In this document: positions 14,335 through 22,697 of the stretch, piece after piece
How positions within the stretch are numbered: the stretch's first letter is position 1
Layout of the letters: each line of letters starts with the position of its first letter
Assembly: GCA_016214605.1 (NCBI GenBank)
Contig: JACROD010000008.1
Coordinates: 1 to 34,616 of the forward strand
Reading direction: 5' to 3'
Length of the DNA stretch: 34,616 bases
From: Candidatus Kaiserbacteria bacterium
Lineage (GTDB): Bacteria > Patescibacteriota > Minisyncoccia > Phycocordibacterales > UBA2100
The notes under the pieces: model-generated
Database searches by the model: none
Told to the model about the DNA's origin: nothing
What the model saw: only the letters and a program-made list of their open reading frames with translations
Position numbers and translations under genes: made by a program

Positions 14335-15033
14335 ATGGCATTTCAACTCACCGGCAATGTTTTTTTGATCCGCGGGACGGGCATAGACGGAGTGCTCGCA
14401 TACCTCAAGCAAGAGGGGACCGCGGTCTCGGGAAATCCCGATGTGTATATACGCATGTACGGCCAATTCGGCATCGATGACGCGCACGACCTCACGGCGC
14501 GCGCGGTCGGGCGCGCTACCGGCGCGCGCGGTCGGACCTTTGTGATCAGTGCCTCCGGCATGACCACCGAAGCCCAAAACGCCCTGCTCAAAACGATCGA
14601 GGATCCGCCGGGCGACGCGCGGTTCTTTTTCATCATTCCGTCGCCCGAGACGCTCCTCGCCACCGTCCGCTCGCGTGCGCAGATGCACTCTTTTGATGAT
14701 ACGGATCAGGCGGATGGGGAGGCGGCGAGAAATGCCGCGGCATTTCTCGCCGCCCTTCCCGCCCAGCGCCTCGACCTCCTCAAACCCCTCCTGGAGAAAG
14801 GCGACGACGACCCGTCTCGCCGAGGCGGAGCCGAGGCGGGCAAACGCGACGTCGGCGCCATGATCGCCTTCCTCTCCTCACTCGAGGTCGCCCTCTCATC
14901 ATTTCCTCACCAAAAGTCACGCGAAGGACTTCACGCGATTTACCACGCCCGCAAATACATGGGCGACAAAGGCGCGCTCGTGAAGCCCCTCCTCGAATCC
15001 GTCGCGCTCCTTTGCCCGCAAGTAGCTCGGTAG
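14335..15033 (+). CDS. holB: DNA polymerase III delta'-like clamp-loader subunit
   Basis: 232 aa. The core segment ALLKTIEDPPGDARFFFIIPSPETLLATVRSRAQ is the conserved sensor region of gamma/tau and delta' subunits, and GMTTEAQNALLKT precedes it. There is no Walker A P-loop and the N-terminal part is short, so a non-ATP-binding delta'-type subunit fits best. The full bacterial delta' is about 330 aa, so this is a reduced version; the C-terminal collar domain seems shortened. It helps load the sliding clamp. The 3' end is overlapped by the frr promoter. Confidence 0.8.
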   Translation: MAFQLTGNVFLIRGTGIDGVLAYLKQEGTAVSGNPDVYIRMYGQFGIDDAHDLTARAVGRATGARGRTFVISASGMTTEAQNALLKTIEDPPGDARFFFIIPSPETLLATVRSRAQMHSFDDTDQADGEAARNAAAFLAALPAQRLDLLKPLLEKGDDDPSRRGGAEAGKRDVGAMIAFLSSLEVALSSFPHQKSREGLHAIYHARKYMGDKGALVKPLLESVALLCPQVAR

Positions 15034-15039
15034 TATAAT
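15034..15039 (+). promoter_or_regulatory. -10 box TATAAT of frr
   Basis: Perfect TATAAT directly after the holB stop codon. It decides the frr start: ATG 15048 lies 8 nt downstream, whereas ATGs at 15038 and 15042 overlap or nearly touch the box. Confidence 0.65.
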
Positions 15040-15047
15040 GAATGTAT

Positions 15048-15602
15048 ATGATCAACTACGATTTCAAACATTTAGACGAGAAGCTTGGAGAGGCCCGCGA
15101 GTGGCTCGCGCGCGAGTACCGTGGATTGCGCACCGGCCGCGCCACGCCCGCCATCCTCGATGGCGTATCCATATCAGCATATGGTTCGATGATGCCACTC
15201 AAGCAAGCCGCCAACATCTCGGTCGAGGACGCCCGCACGATCCGCGTCACACCGTACGATCTCGGTATCGTCAAAGACATCGAGCGCGGCATCAGCAATG
15301 CCAATCTAGGTCTCGGTATGTCGACCGATCAGTCGGGCGTGCGCGTCACCTTCCCCGAGCTCACCGCCGATCGCCGCCAAGAGCTCATCAAGGTCGCTAG
15401 AGCCAAGCTCGAAGACGCCCGCACGGCGGTGCGCATCGCCCGTGATGAGGTCTGGAAAGACATCCAGGAAAAGGAGCGTGCGAGTGAGCTCACCGAAGAC
15501 GACAAATTCACCCTCAAAGAACAAATGCAAAAGAAGGTCGACGATCTCAACGCCGGCCTCGAGAACGCCTTCGACGCAAAAGAAAAAGAAATGACGAGTT
15601 AG
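15048..15602 (+). CDS. frr: Ribosome recycling factor
   Basis: 184 aa from ATG 15048. The two-domain RRF sequence is complete: helix 1 (HLDEKLGEAREWLAREYRGLRTGRATP), the beta/alpha domain II with YGSMMPLKQAANISVEDARTIRV, then FPELTADRRQELIKVARAKLEDARTAVRIARDE and the C-terminal long helix. Arg-rich GLRTGRA corresponds to the tRNA-mimic contact. It splits post-termination ribosomes together with EF-G. rseP follows 7 bp later and probably shares the transcript. Confidence 0.95.
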   Translation: MINYDFKHLDEKLGEAREWLAREYRGLRTGRATPAILDGVSISAYGSMMPLKQAANISVEDARTIRVTPYDLGIVKDIERGISNANLGLGMSTDQSGVRVTFPELTADRRQELIKVARAKLEDARTAVRIARDEVWKDIQEKERASELTEDDKFTLKEQMQKKVDDLNAGLENAFDAKEKEMTS

Positions 15603-15609
15603 CACACAC

Positions 15610-16704
15610 ATGATCACCGCACTTCTCGTCATCGTTATACTCGTCGCGCTCATCGTCGCGCACGAATTCGGACATTTTATCGCTGCCAAGCTGTTTGGCG
15701 TGCGTGTCGATGAATTCGGCGTCGGCTATCCGCCGCGCGCATTCATCTTCGGCACCTGGGGCGGCACCGAATACACCCTCAACTGGATCCCGTTTGGCGG
15801 ATTCGTGCGCCTCTATGGCGAAGACGAAAAGGCCCAGCGCGGGCCCGGAAGCCTGGTCGACGCCCCCCGTTGGAAGCAGGCGATCATCCTCATCGCCGGT
15901 GTCGCCGCCAATGCACTCATAGCGCTCATCCTTTTTATATTGGCACTGCATGTCGGAATCCCGCGCGTCGTCGATACCCCGTCCGCCCATGAGCCTACCC
16001 AGCTGATCGTCTCAGACGTGGTACCGGGGTCACCAGCCGATGCCGCCGGGATCAAGGCGGGCAACGAGATCGTCGGTATCGCCGACACAGCAGGCACGCG
16101 CATCATCGACACCCTTACTCCCGAGACCGTCACCGCATTTGTACGCAGTCACCCCGGAGAAGCGCTCGAGATCGATTACATTTCCGCAGGAGAACCCAAG
16201 CATGTGACAGCACACTCCGCACAAGGCGTACTCCGCGACAACGCCGGTACACCCGCGCTCGGCGTCGGGCTCGTACTGGTGAGCAACGAAAGCGTCCCGT
16301 GGGGCGAAGCGATCAAAGGATCCATTCCGCTCGCGTACAACGGCTTCACCCAGACCATCGCCGGACTCTGGCATATCACGTCGAGCACCGCGAGCGGCGA
16401 CGCCGACTTGAGCCAGGTCGTCGGCCCGGTAGGGCTCGCAAGCGTCGTCGGTGAAGCCGCACGCAACGGCATCGGCCAGATTCTCTTGCTCGCGGGCTTG
16501 ATCGGCATCAATCTCGCCATCATCAATCTCATCCCGATACCGGTCCTCGACGGCGGCCGCCTCGTCGTGGTGATCATCGAGGCGATATTGCGCAAGCCTG
16601 CCCCGCGACTCGCCCTCCAAATATTAAATACGTTCGGCGTCGCGCTCATCATCCTCCTCATGGTCACGGTCACCTACAACGACATCGCGCGATTGCTGGC
16701 ATAA
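15610..16704 (+). CDS. rseP: RseP-like site-2 zinc metalloprotease (M50B)
   Basis: 364 aa. H18-E-F-G-H22 in the first membrane helix is the zinc-binding HExxH motif. FGVGYPPRAF follows, then a PDZ domain (about 130-205, VVPGSPADAAGIKAGNEIVGI). The second half carries NLIPIPVLDGGRL with Asp314, the third zinc ligand. Four membrane segments are expected. It cleaves membrane-spanning substrates such as anti-sigma factors or leftover signal peptides. It follows frr by 7 bp. On the plus strand no T-tract follows the hairpin after the stop; that hairpin belongs to a minus-strand unit. Confidence 0.93.
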   Translation: MITALLVIVILVALIVAHEFGHFIAAKLFGVRVDEFGVGYPPRAFIFGTWGGTEYTLNWIPFGGFVRLYGEDEKAQRGPGSLVDAPRWKQAIILIAGVAANALIALILFILALHVGIPRVVDTPSAHEPTQLIVSDVVPGSPADAAGIKAGNEIVGIADTAGTRIIDTLTPETVTAFVRSHPGEALEIDYISAGEPKHVTAHSAQGVLRDNAGTPALGVGLVLVSNESVPWGEAIKGSIPLAYNGFTQTIAGLWHITSSTASGDADLSQVVGPVGLASVVGEAARNGIGQILLLAGLIGINLAIINLIPIPVLDGGRLVVVIIEAILRKPAPRLALQILNTFGVALIILLMVTVTYNDIARLLA

Positions 16705-16739
16705 AAAACAGAGATGGGTGATGCAAGCACCCATCTCTG
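16703..16739 (-). terminator. Intrinsic terminator of the putative small RNA
   Basis: CAGAGATGGGTG (16709-16720) pairs perfectly with CACCCATCTCTG (16728-16739), 7-nt loop, followed on the minus strand by TTTTTT (16708-16703), which overlaps the rseP stop codon. Confidence 0.85.
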
Positions 16740-16838
16740 GAACTCGCGCACGGTAGGACAAATATCATGCGGTCGTTGTTCTACCACTCGACTCTATCCC
16801 GCGGAGCAAGCAGGTATACCTCGAATGGATCCAAAACT
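16703..16838 (-). ncRNA. Putative orphan small RNA, about 136 nt
   Basis: Between rseP and proS the minus strand has a near-consensus promoter (16845-16872) and, about 100 nt on, a perfect 12-bp terminator hairpin followed by six Ts. No open frame with a start signal lies between. The RNA could fold an imperfect 10-bp stem GGTAGaACAA/TTGTcCTACC around a loop. A stretch beginning GCGGGATAGAG and continuing GTGGTAGAAC resembles the 5' half of a tRNA, but no matching acceptor 3' strand or T-arm is present. Family unknown. Confidence 0.55.
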
Positions 16839-16844
16839 GGCAGC

Positions 16845-16872
16845 AGTATACTTTATCAAAGTATCATGTCAA
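16845..16872 (-). promoter_or_regulatory. Strong promoter of the putative small RNA
   Basis: On the minus strand perfect -35 TTGACA (16872-16867), 16-nt spacer, -10 TATACT (16850-16845). It is divergent from the proS promoter, only about 25 bp away. Confidence 0.75.
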
Positions 16873-16895
16873 TGTTGTATCCGAACAACATGCGT

Positions 16896-16901
16896 TAGAA
16901 T
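16896..16901 (+). promoter_or_regulatory. -10 box TAGAAT of proS
   Basis: TAGAAT ends 9 nt before ATG 16911; no Shine-Dalgarno in the gap. Confidence 0.5.
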
Positions 16902-16910
16902 AAAGCCACT

Positions 16911-18164
16911 ATGCGGCAATCCAAACTCTTTACCAAGACACGACGCGAAGCACCAAAAGATGAAGTCGCCAAAAATGCTCAGCTCCTCATCCGCGCCGGA
17001 TTCATCCACAAAGAGATGGCGGGTGTGTATGCATATCTGCCGCTGGGCCTGCGCGTGCTCGAAAACATAAAAAAGATTGTGCGCGAAGAAATGAACAAAA
17101 TCGGCGGACAAGAAATGATCATGACCTCGCTCCAACGCAAAGAGCTCTGGGAGCAGACCGATCGTTGGGATGATGAAAAGGTGGACGTGTGGTTCAAGTC
17201 CTCACTCAAAAGCGGCGCCGAAGTCGGATTTGGATGGTCGCACGAAGAGCCGATCACCGACATGATGAAGAATTACATTTCGAGCTATCGCGATCTCCCG
17301 GTATTCGCGTATCAATTCCAGACCAAGCTCCGCAACGAGCTCCGCGCCAAGAGTGGCATTATGCGCGGACGCGAATTCGTCATGAAAGACATGTATTCAT
17401 ACACGACCGACGAGGCCGCGCACAAGGCCATCTACGACGCGACGACCGCCGCCTATCTGCGCATCTTTGAGCGCACGGGCCTCGGCGATCGCACCTTTCT
17501 TACCTTTGCATCCGGCGGCGCCTTTACCCAATTCAGCCACGAATTCCAGACCCTGAGCGATGTCGGCGAAGACGTGATCTATCTCGATCGCTCCAAAAAG
17601 ATCGCCGTAAACAAGGAGGTCCTCACCGATGAAGTCCTCGCTCAGCTCGATCTCAAGCGCGAAGACCTCGAGGAGATATCCGCGATCGAGGTGGGTAATA
17701 TTTTCAGCTTCGGCGGCACCAAATCCGAACAACTCGGCCTCCTTTTCAAAGACGAAAAGGGTGAGACTAGGCCGGTCACGCTCGGCTCATACGGCATCGG
17801 CATCACGCGCCTCATGGGCACGATCGTAGAGGTCTTGAGTGACGACAAGGGGATAGTCTGGCCCGCCGAGGTCGCGCCGTACCCGGTGCACTTGATATCA
17901 ATACACAATGGCAATGCCGATGTGATCGCTGAGGCGGATCGCCTCTACGAACTCCTCCTGGAGCACAATATAGAAGTCCTCTACGACGATCGCGATGCGC
18001 GCGCGGGGGAAAAGTTTGCCGACGCCGATCTCATCGGCATTCCCAAGCGAATGATCGTCTCAGAAAAGACGATGTCGAGTGCCAGCGTAGAGATCGTCGA
18101 GCGCGCATCCGGCACCACCGCAATGATCCCCGAAAGCGGCATTATGGAACACCTCAAGAAATGA
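16911..18164 (+). CDS. proS: Prolyl-tRNA synthetase without editing domain
   Basis: 417 aa. Class II motifs are present: motif 1 region LPLGLRVLENIKKIVREEMNKIGGQE, motif 2 RNELRAKSGIMRGREFVMKDMYS, motif 3 GSYGIGITRLMG, and a C-terminal anticodon-binding domain (PYPVHLISI...VLYDDRDARAGEKFADADLIGIPKRMIV). Typical bacterial ProRS is about 570 aa because of an editing (INS) insert between motifs 2 and 3. Here that stretch is only some 120 residues and lacks it, so mischarged Ala-tRNA-Pro would have to be cleared by another enzyme. Its stop codon overlaps the next start (ATGA), so mreB is probably translated by coupling. Confidence 0.95.
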   Translation: MRQSKLFTKTRREAPKDEVAKNAQLLIRAGFIHKEMAGVYAYLPLGLRVLENIKKIVREEMNKIGGQEMIMTSLQRKELWEQTDRWDDEKVDVWFKSSLKSGAEVGFGWSHEEPITDMMKNYISSYRDLPVFAYQFQTKLRNELRAKSGIMRGREFVMKDMYSYTTDEAAHKAIYDATTAAYLRIFERTGLGDRTFLTFASGGAFTQFSHEFQTLSDVGEDVIYLDRSKKIAVNKEVLTDEVLAQLDLKREDLEEISAIEVGNIFSFGGTKSEQLGLLFKDEKGETRPVTLGSYGIGITRLMGTIVEVLSDDKGIVWPAEVAPYPVHLISIHNGNADVIAEADRLYELLLEHNIEVLYDDRDARAGEKFADADLIGIPKRMIVSEKTMSSASVEIVERASGTTAMIPESGIMEHLKK

Positions 18165-19264
18165 TTTTGCATATGGCACAAGAACGAAACCTCAAAGACA
18201 AAATGCGCACCAAAAAAGACAACTTGCTTGGTATCTTTTCCAATGATATCGGCATCGACCTCGGTACCGCCAACACCCTCGTGTATGTAAAGGGTCGCGG
18301 CATCGTCATCAACGAACCCTCCATCGTTGCAGTCAATCAAAAGACTGGTGCTGTCGTGGCTGTGGGACAACAAGCCAAAGATATGATCGGCCGCACGCCC
18401 GCACATATCGTCGCCATACAGCCCGTAATCGACGGTGTGATTTCAGACTTCGAGATCACGTCCGAGATGCTCAACTATCTGATCGGTAAGGCGCAAGCCG
18501 GGCACACGAAGCTCTTGGGACCGCGCGTGACGGTCGGTGTGCCGTCGGGCATCACCTCGGTCGAAGTGCGCGCCGTCCGCGATGCCGCGAGTGCTGCGGG
18601 TGCGCGCGAAGTGCATATCATCGAAGAACCGATGGCGGCAGCGATCGGCATCGAGCTACCCGTGCACGAACCGGCAGGCAACATGATCATTGATATCGGC
18701 GGCGGCACCACCGACGTCGGCATTGTCGCCCTGGGCGGTCTCGTCAATGCGCGCAATGTCCGCATCGCCGGCGACAAATTCAACCAAGACATCGTCAGTC
18801 ACATCCGCAACGAATTCAAAATGCTCGTCGGCGATAAAAGTGCCGAGGAGATCAAGATCGCGATCGGATCCGTGTCTTCGCATGGCGCATCTCTCGAAGC
18901 CCTCGTGCGCGGGCGCGATCTCGTCACCGGATTACCGCGTGAAATACGCATCACCGATCAGGATGTGCGCAACGCCATCGGCCACTCCATCGAAGAACTC
19001 GTCGAAGCGATCAAAGATGTCCTCGAATCGACCCCGCCCGAGATCGTCTCCGATGTCATGCAGCGTGGCATCTATCTCGCGGGCGGCGGCGCCCTGATCC
19101 GCGGCCTTCCCGAATTCTTGACCCAAGAACTCGGTGTCTTGGTGACTGTAGCACCGGACCCTCTGACCGCCGTGGTCCGTGGCACAGCCGCCGTACTTGA
19201 AAATATCGACCTTTATCGGGAATCCTTACTACGCAGCGATGATGAACTTGTACCGACGCACTAA
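18161..19264 (+). CDS. mreB: Rod-shape protein MreB, operon copy
   Basis: 367 aa if the ATG overlapping the proS stop is used; a second ATG lies at 18173. Actin motifs: GIDLGTANTLVYVKGRGIV, IDIGGGTTDVGIVALGG, and LAGGGALIRGLPE. It is closer to classical MreB than the copy at 6133 (note TANTLV against TTTVLV in the first loop). It forms filaments that organise elongation together with MreC, MreD and PBP2, encoded next in the same direction. The mreC start overlaps its 3' end by about 25 bp. Confidence 0.94.
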   Translation: MILHMAQERNLKDKMRTKKDNLLGIFSNDIGIDLGTANTLVYVKGRGIVINEPSIVAVNQKTGAVVAVGQQAKDMIGRTPAHIVAIQPVIDGVISDFEITSEMLNYLIGKAQAGHTKLLGPRVTVGVPSGITSVEVRAVRDAASAAGAREVHIIEEPMAAAIGIELPVHEPAGNMIIDIGGGTTDVGIVALGGLVNARNVRIAGDKFNQDIVSHIRNEFKMLVGDKSAEEIKIAIGSVSSHGASLEALVRGRDLVTGLPREIRITDQDVRNAIGHSIEELVEAIKDVLESTPPEIVSDVMQRGIYLAGGGALIRGLPEFLTQELGVLVTVAPDPLTAVVRGTAAVLENIDLYRESLLRSDDELVPTH

Positions 19265-20024
19265 CTCCGGCACCAAACGCCGACTTGTGATGGCGACGCT
19301 TCTGGTCGCCGTTCTTTTCGCAATTGATCTTTTGAGCGGCGGCAAAGTCCACAGCCTTGCACAAAACATCACCGGCGATGTATCGGGGACGACGGTGCGA
19401 GTATTCCAAGCCCTCAAAGACAGCGGGTTCTTCCGCACACGAGCATCGCTCGCAGCCCAAAACCAAGACCTCCAAACGACGATCGCGCGCTATCAGGCAC
19501 AGGCCGATGCCTACAAGGCGCTGAAGGAAGAGAACGATCAGCTCTCACTCTTCGCTCACCTTGCACAAGACAACTCGGGCACGACGACGCCGGTCGTATC
19601 TTCCTCTCACTCGTCGCCATACGGCACCTTTTTGATCGGTGCGGGCGCTACGGAAAACATCAAACACAACGCACTGGTCCTCTCCGACGACAGATTCGTC
19701 GTAGGCCGGGTGATCGATGTAAGTATTCACACATCGCTCGTTTCACAATTATTGTCGCCCGACAAATCTATCGACGCACTCATCGGAAAGAGTCCGGCGA
19801 CCTTCGTCGGGACCGCCAGCGGCAATGCCAAAGCGCAGGTCCCGCGCGACATCAAGGTCGCGGTCGGAGATGTCGTGACATCGGGCTCGGTAGGCGGGCG
19901 CCCCATAGGGATTGTCGGCAAGGTCGTATCACAATCGTCCGACGCCTACAGCACCGTCTATATGCGCCTTCCCCAAAACGTCTCGGCGATGCGTTTTGTC
20001 TTCGTGCTCGCAAGCACGCAATGA
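19239..20024 (+). CDS. mreC: Rod-shape protein MreC
   Basis: About 261 aa from the tandem ATGs at 19239/19242, inside the mreB 3' end. A short basic cytosolic N-terminus (NLYRRTNSGTKRR) is followed by one membrane helix (LVMATLLVAVLFAIDLLSG). A coiled coil comes next (LAAQNQDLQTTIARYQAQADAYKALKEENDQL). The periplasmic/external beta domain contains FLIGAGATENIKHNALVLSDD and GRPIGIVGKV. MreC links MreB filaments to PBP2. Translational coupling with mreB is likely. Confidence 0.92.
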   Translation: MMNLYRRTNSGTKRRLVMATLLVAVLFAIDLLSGGKVHSLAQNITGDVSGTTVRVFQALKDSGFFRTRASLAAQNQDLQTTIARYQAQADAYKALKEENDQLSLFAHLAQDNSGTTTPVVSSSHSSPYGTFLIGAGATENIKHNALVLSDDRFVVGRVIDVSIHTSLVSQLLSPDKSIDALIGKSPATFVGTASGNAKAQVPRDIKVAVGDVVTSGSVGGRPIGIVGKVVSQSSDAYSTVYMRLPQNVSAMRFVFVLASTQ

Positions 20025-20048
20025 TCGATCAAGACATTTTGTAATTGT

Positions 20049-20306
20049 ATGTATGTGCGCATCATTCTTGGGTTTATCGGATTCCTCGGGGTCATGACCG
20101 GACCGTGGTGGGTGCCGCTCACATGCATGGTCCTTTTGTGCATTCGCTGGAGCGCGCCGGAAGCCGTATTGATGGGACTCTTTTTGGATCTTTCTTGGCA
20201 GGGAAGCATGGCCGCGACCTCGTGGCACACGTGGCCGATCTTCACGGCTCTAGGCCTCGTCTTCCTCTGGGGATTGGAGCCGCTGCGCCGCCGGTTTTTG
20301 TTTTAA
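20049..20306 (+). CDS. mreD: Very short MreD-like membrane protein
   Basis: 85 aa, with about three short hydrophobic segments and a basic C-terminus (LEPLRRRFLF). Normal MreD is about 160 aa with five or six helices. The identification rests mainly on position between mreC and the PBP2 gene and on the pattern (SAPEAVLMGLFLDL resembles the MreD G-x-x-x-G-x-x-x-D region). It may be a minimal MreD or an unrelated small membrane protein in its place. It starts 24 bp after mreC. Confidence 0.55.
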   Translation: MYVRIILGFIGFLGVMTGPWWVPLTCMVLLCIRWSAPEAVLMGLFLDLSWQGSMAATSWHTWPIFTALGLVFLWGLEPLRRRFLF

Positions 20307-20344
20307 ATGGCCGCATGCACTGCTGCATCAGGAAGTGATTTTTA

Positions 20345-20364
20345 TATACTGATTCTGATATAGT
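20345..20364 (+). promoter_or_regulatory. Two -10-like boxes before the PBP2 gene
   Basis: TATACT (20345-20350) and TATAGT (20359-20364). The second ends 6 nt before ATG 20371, again the leaderless spacing. So PBP2 may be transcribed separately from mreBCD. Confidence 0.5.
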
Positions 20365-20370
20365 ACATTT

Positions 20371-22092
20371 ATGAGACTCTTCGGACGGCGGCGCAAGACA
20401 CACAAGATCTACGAGATCGCACCTGATGAAGTATTTCTTGATTCATCAAATCTGCCCGGACACAACGCCACGCAGTTCGAAGGCCGCGTCGAGCGGCCGC
20501 TCTCACATCGCGCAATTATCATGACCGGCGTCGCATTCGCGATCCTTGTCGTCGTATTCGGCTCTCGGTCGTACAATCTACAAGTAGTACACGGCGCGAG
20601 TTATGCCGACATCTCAGAAAAGAACACGCTCCGGCGTTCGCTCATCTTCGCGACACGCGGCGTGATCTACGACCGCACGGGGGCCGAGCTCGCATGGAAC
20701 ACGCCGCAGCCGAGCGAGACCGCCACCTCCACCGCGACCTCTTCGCCGTATGCCTTGCGCGCCTATGTCGATCTTCCAGGACTCTCGCATATCGTCGGCT
20801 ATGTGCGATATCCCAAAGCCGATACCAGCGGCCGCTGGTGGAATGAATCCTACATCGGCGTGTCAGGCTCGGAAGCAACCTTTGATTCGCTCCTTTCGGG
20901 GATCAACGGCAGCAGTATGCTGGAAACCGATGCTCACGGAAAAGTAGAACGCTCGAATATCGTCATTCCGCCCCAAAACGGCCAAGACATCCATCTTTCG
21001 ATCAATGCAGATATCCAAAGCAAGCTCTATACACTGCTTTCCAAGCATGCAGAAGACAACGGATTTAAAGGCGGCGCCGCGGTGATCATGGACGTACGCA
21101 CCGGAGAGGTGATCGCACTCACCAGCTTTCCCGAGTATAGCAACGAAGCATTTGTCTCGGGCGATCGCGACGTGATCAACAGGCAATCAAGTGCGTCATC
21201 AAATCCGCTTCTGAATCGCGCGATCTCGGGGTTGTATGCGCCCGGTTCGATCGTCAAGCCGATCTTTGCGATCGCAGCGCTCAATGAGCACATCATCAGC
21301 CCCGACAAACAGATCGATTCGATCGGTCAGATCACGATCCCCAATCCGTACGATCCAAAGAACCCGAGCATCTTCCGCGACTGGCGCGTGCACGGCTGGG
21401 TCGACATGCGCACCGCGATCGCCGTATCTTCGGACGAATACTTTTATACCATCGGCGGCGGCTATGGCGGCCAACCAGGTCTCGGTATCGCGCGCATCGA
21501 CCAATATGCGAGGATGTTTGGCCTCAGCAGCACCACCGGTATCGCGCTCTTGGGCGAACAAGACGGCGTCATTCCGACCCCCGCCTGGAAAGAGCAGGCT
21601 TTCGGCGCAGACGATCCCTGGCGCATCGGCGACACCTATCACACGGCGATCGGACAATTCGGATTCCAGGTCACGCCGATACAAGCGGTGCGCTTCACCG
21701 CGGCGATCGCCAACGGCGGCAAACTCTGGACCCCACAAATACTGGCCAGCACGACCGCCGCATATACGACGATCGACATTCCCGACGAATATCTGCAAAT
21801 CGCGCGCGAAGGCATGCGCCTGGCCGTCACATCAGATAGATCGGATGCAACAGTCAAAGCCCTCTTCTTGCCCGGGATCAAGATCGCGGCCAAGACCGGC
21901 ACCGCACAGATCGGCGCACACAATGAATGGATGAATTCTTGGAGTGTCGGATTCTGGCCCGCCGACGACCCGCACTATGCTTACGCAGTCGTCCTCGAGC
22001 GCGCCCCGGCAGGCACCGCCTCCGGCGCCGCACCGGGCCTTCAGCCATTCTTCTACTGGCTCATTAAAGAACATCCGGAGTACGTGCAATAG
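20371..22092 (+). CDS. mrdA: Penicillin-binding protein 2 (class B transpeptidase)
   Basis: 573 aa. N-terminal cytosolic part, one membrane anchor (about 50-68, AIIMTGVAFAILVVVFGSRS), the dimerisation domain (RGVIYDRTGAELAWN), then the transpeptidase domain. Active-site motifs: S293-I-V-K296 (SxxK), S353-S-D355 (SxD, the PBP2 form of SxN), and K508-T-G-T. It cross-links lateral-wall peptidoglycan outside the membrane and works with RodA and MreBCD. No rodA follows here; greA comes next with its own promoter. Confidence 0.94.
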   Translation: MRLFGRRRKTHKIYEIAPDEVFLDSSNLPGHNATQFEGRVERPLSHRAIIMTGVAFAILVVVFGSRSYNLQVVHGASYADISEKNTLRRSLIFATRGVIYDRTGAELAWNTPQPSETATSTATSSPYALRAYVDLPGLSHIVGYVRYPKADTSGRWWNESYIGVSGSEATFDSLLSGINGSSMLETDAHGKVERSNIVIPPQNGQDIHLSINADIQSKLYTLLSKHAEDNGFKGGAAVIMDVRTGEVIALTSFPEYSNEAFVSGDRDVINRQSSASSNPLLNRAISGLYAPGSIVKPIFAIAALNEHIISPDKQIDSIGQITIPNPYDPKNPSIFRDWRVHGWVDMRTAIAVSSDEYFYTIGGGYGGQPGLGIARIDQYARMFGLSSTTGIALLGEQDGVIPTPAWKEQAFGADDPWRIGDTYHTAIGQFGFQVTPIQAVRFTAAIANGGKLWTPQILASTTAAYTTIDIPDEYLQIAREGMRLAVTSDRSDATVKALFLPGIKIAAKTGTAQIGAHNEWMNSWSVGFWPADDPHYAYAVVLERAPAGTASGAAPGLQPFFYWLIKEHPEYVQ

Positions 22093-22114
22093 GCTTCATG
22101 ACTCTGCTATTGTG

Positions 22115-22137
22115 GACAAAAAGTAATCCTGTATACT
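22115..22137 (+). promoter_or_regulatory. Promoter of greA
   Basis: A -35 TTGTGG followed 16 nt later by TATACT (22132-22137). The leader of about 50 nt contains AAGTCT-TC-AGACTT (22154-22167), a possible operator or hairpin, and Shine-Dalgarno AAGGA. Confidence 0.6.
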
Positions 22138-22192
22138 ATTCCCATCATTCATTAAGTCTTCAGACTTTATCCTCATAATAAGGAATCAGTAT

Positions 22193-22660
22193 ATGAATAT
22201 CGACAGCACATATCTAAGTAAAGAGAAGTTTGACGAGCTGACCGCCGAGCTTGATCATTTGAAGACCATCCGCCGACGCGAGATCGCGGAGCAGCTTGAA
22301 TACGCTCGCTCGCTCGGCGACCTCTCCGAGAACGCCGAATACGAAGAGGCGCGCAATCTCCAAGCCGCGACCGAAGACCGCATCCGCGTGGTCGAAGAAA
22401 GCCTCGCACATGCGCGCATCATCGAGCACACCAAAGGCAATACTATCTCGCTCGGAAGCCAGGTCACGATCCAAAATCAAGCCGACAAAGAGGAGCGCAG
22501 TTATGAGATCGTCGGATCCGCCGAGGCCAACATGCAGGAACACAAGATCTCGCATCTCTCGCCGCTCGGCTCGGCGATGATGGGCAAGAAGAAGGGTGAC
22601 ATTTTTACCTTCGAGACCCCAAAGGGATCCCAAAAATACAAGATCGTGAATGTGAAATAA
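22193..22660 (+). CDS. greA: Transcription elongation factor GreA
   Basis: 155 aa. The N-terminal coiled coil carries the acidic tip LGDLSENAEYEEARN, where Asp43 and Glu46 correspond to the catalytic Asp41 and Glu44 of E. coli GreA. The C-terminal FKBP-like domain includes PLGSAMMGKKKGDIFTFETPKG. It enters the RNA polymerase secondary channel and stimulates cleavage of backtracked RNA. ATG 22193 has AAGGAA 8 nt upstream. Confidence 0.96.
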   Translation: MNIDSTYLSKEKFDELTAELDHLKTIRRREIAEQLEYARSLGDLSENAEYEEARNLQAATEDRIRVVEESLAHARIIEHTKGNTISLGSQVTIQNQADKEERSYEIVGSAEANMQEHKISHLSPLGSAMMGKKKGDIFTFETPKGSQKYKIVNVK

Positions 22661-22665
22661 ACAAA

Positions 22666-22692
22666 GAGCCCCCTTTTATTTAGGGGGCCTCG
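22666..22692. terminator. Hairpin between convergent genes
   Basis: GCCCCCT (22668-22674) pairs with AGGGGGC (22682-22688), loop TTTATTT. T-tracts are weak on both sides, so termination strength is uncertain. Confidence 0.6.
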
Positions 22693-22697
22693 AGTTC

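Noticed and set aside
16740-16812. Possible tRNA on the minus strand starting GCGGGATAGAG
   Set aside because: The D-stem does not pair well, and no T-arm or 3' acceptor strand matching GCGGGAT was found; kept only as part of the putative small RNA.
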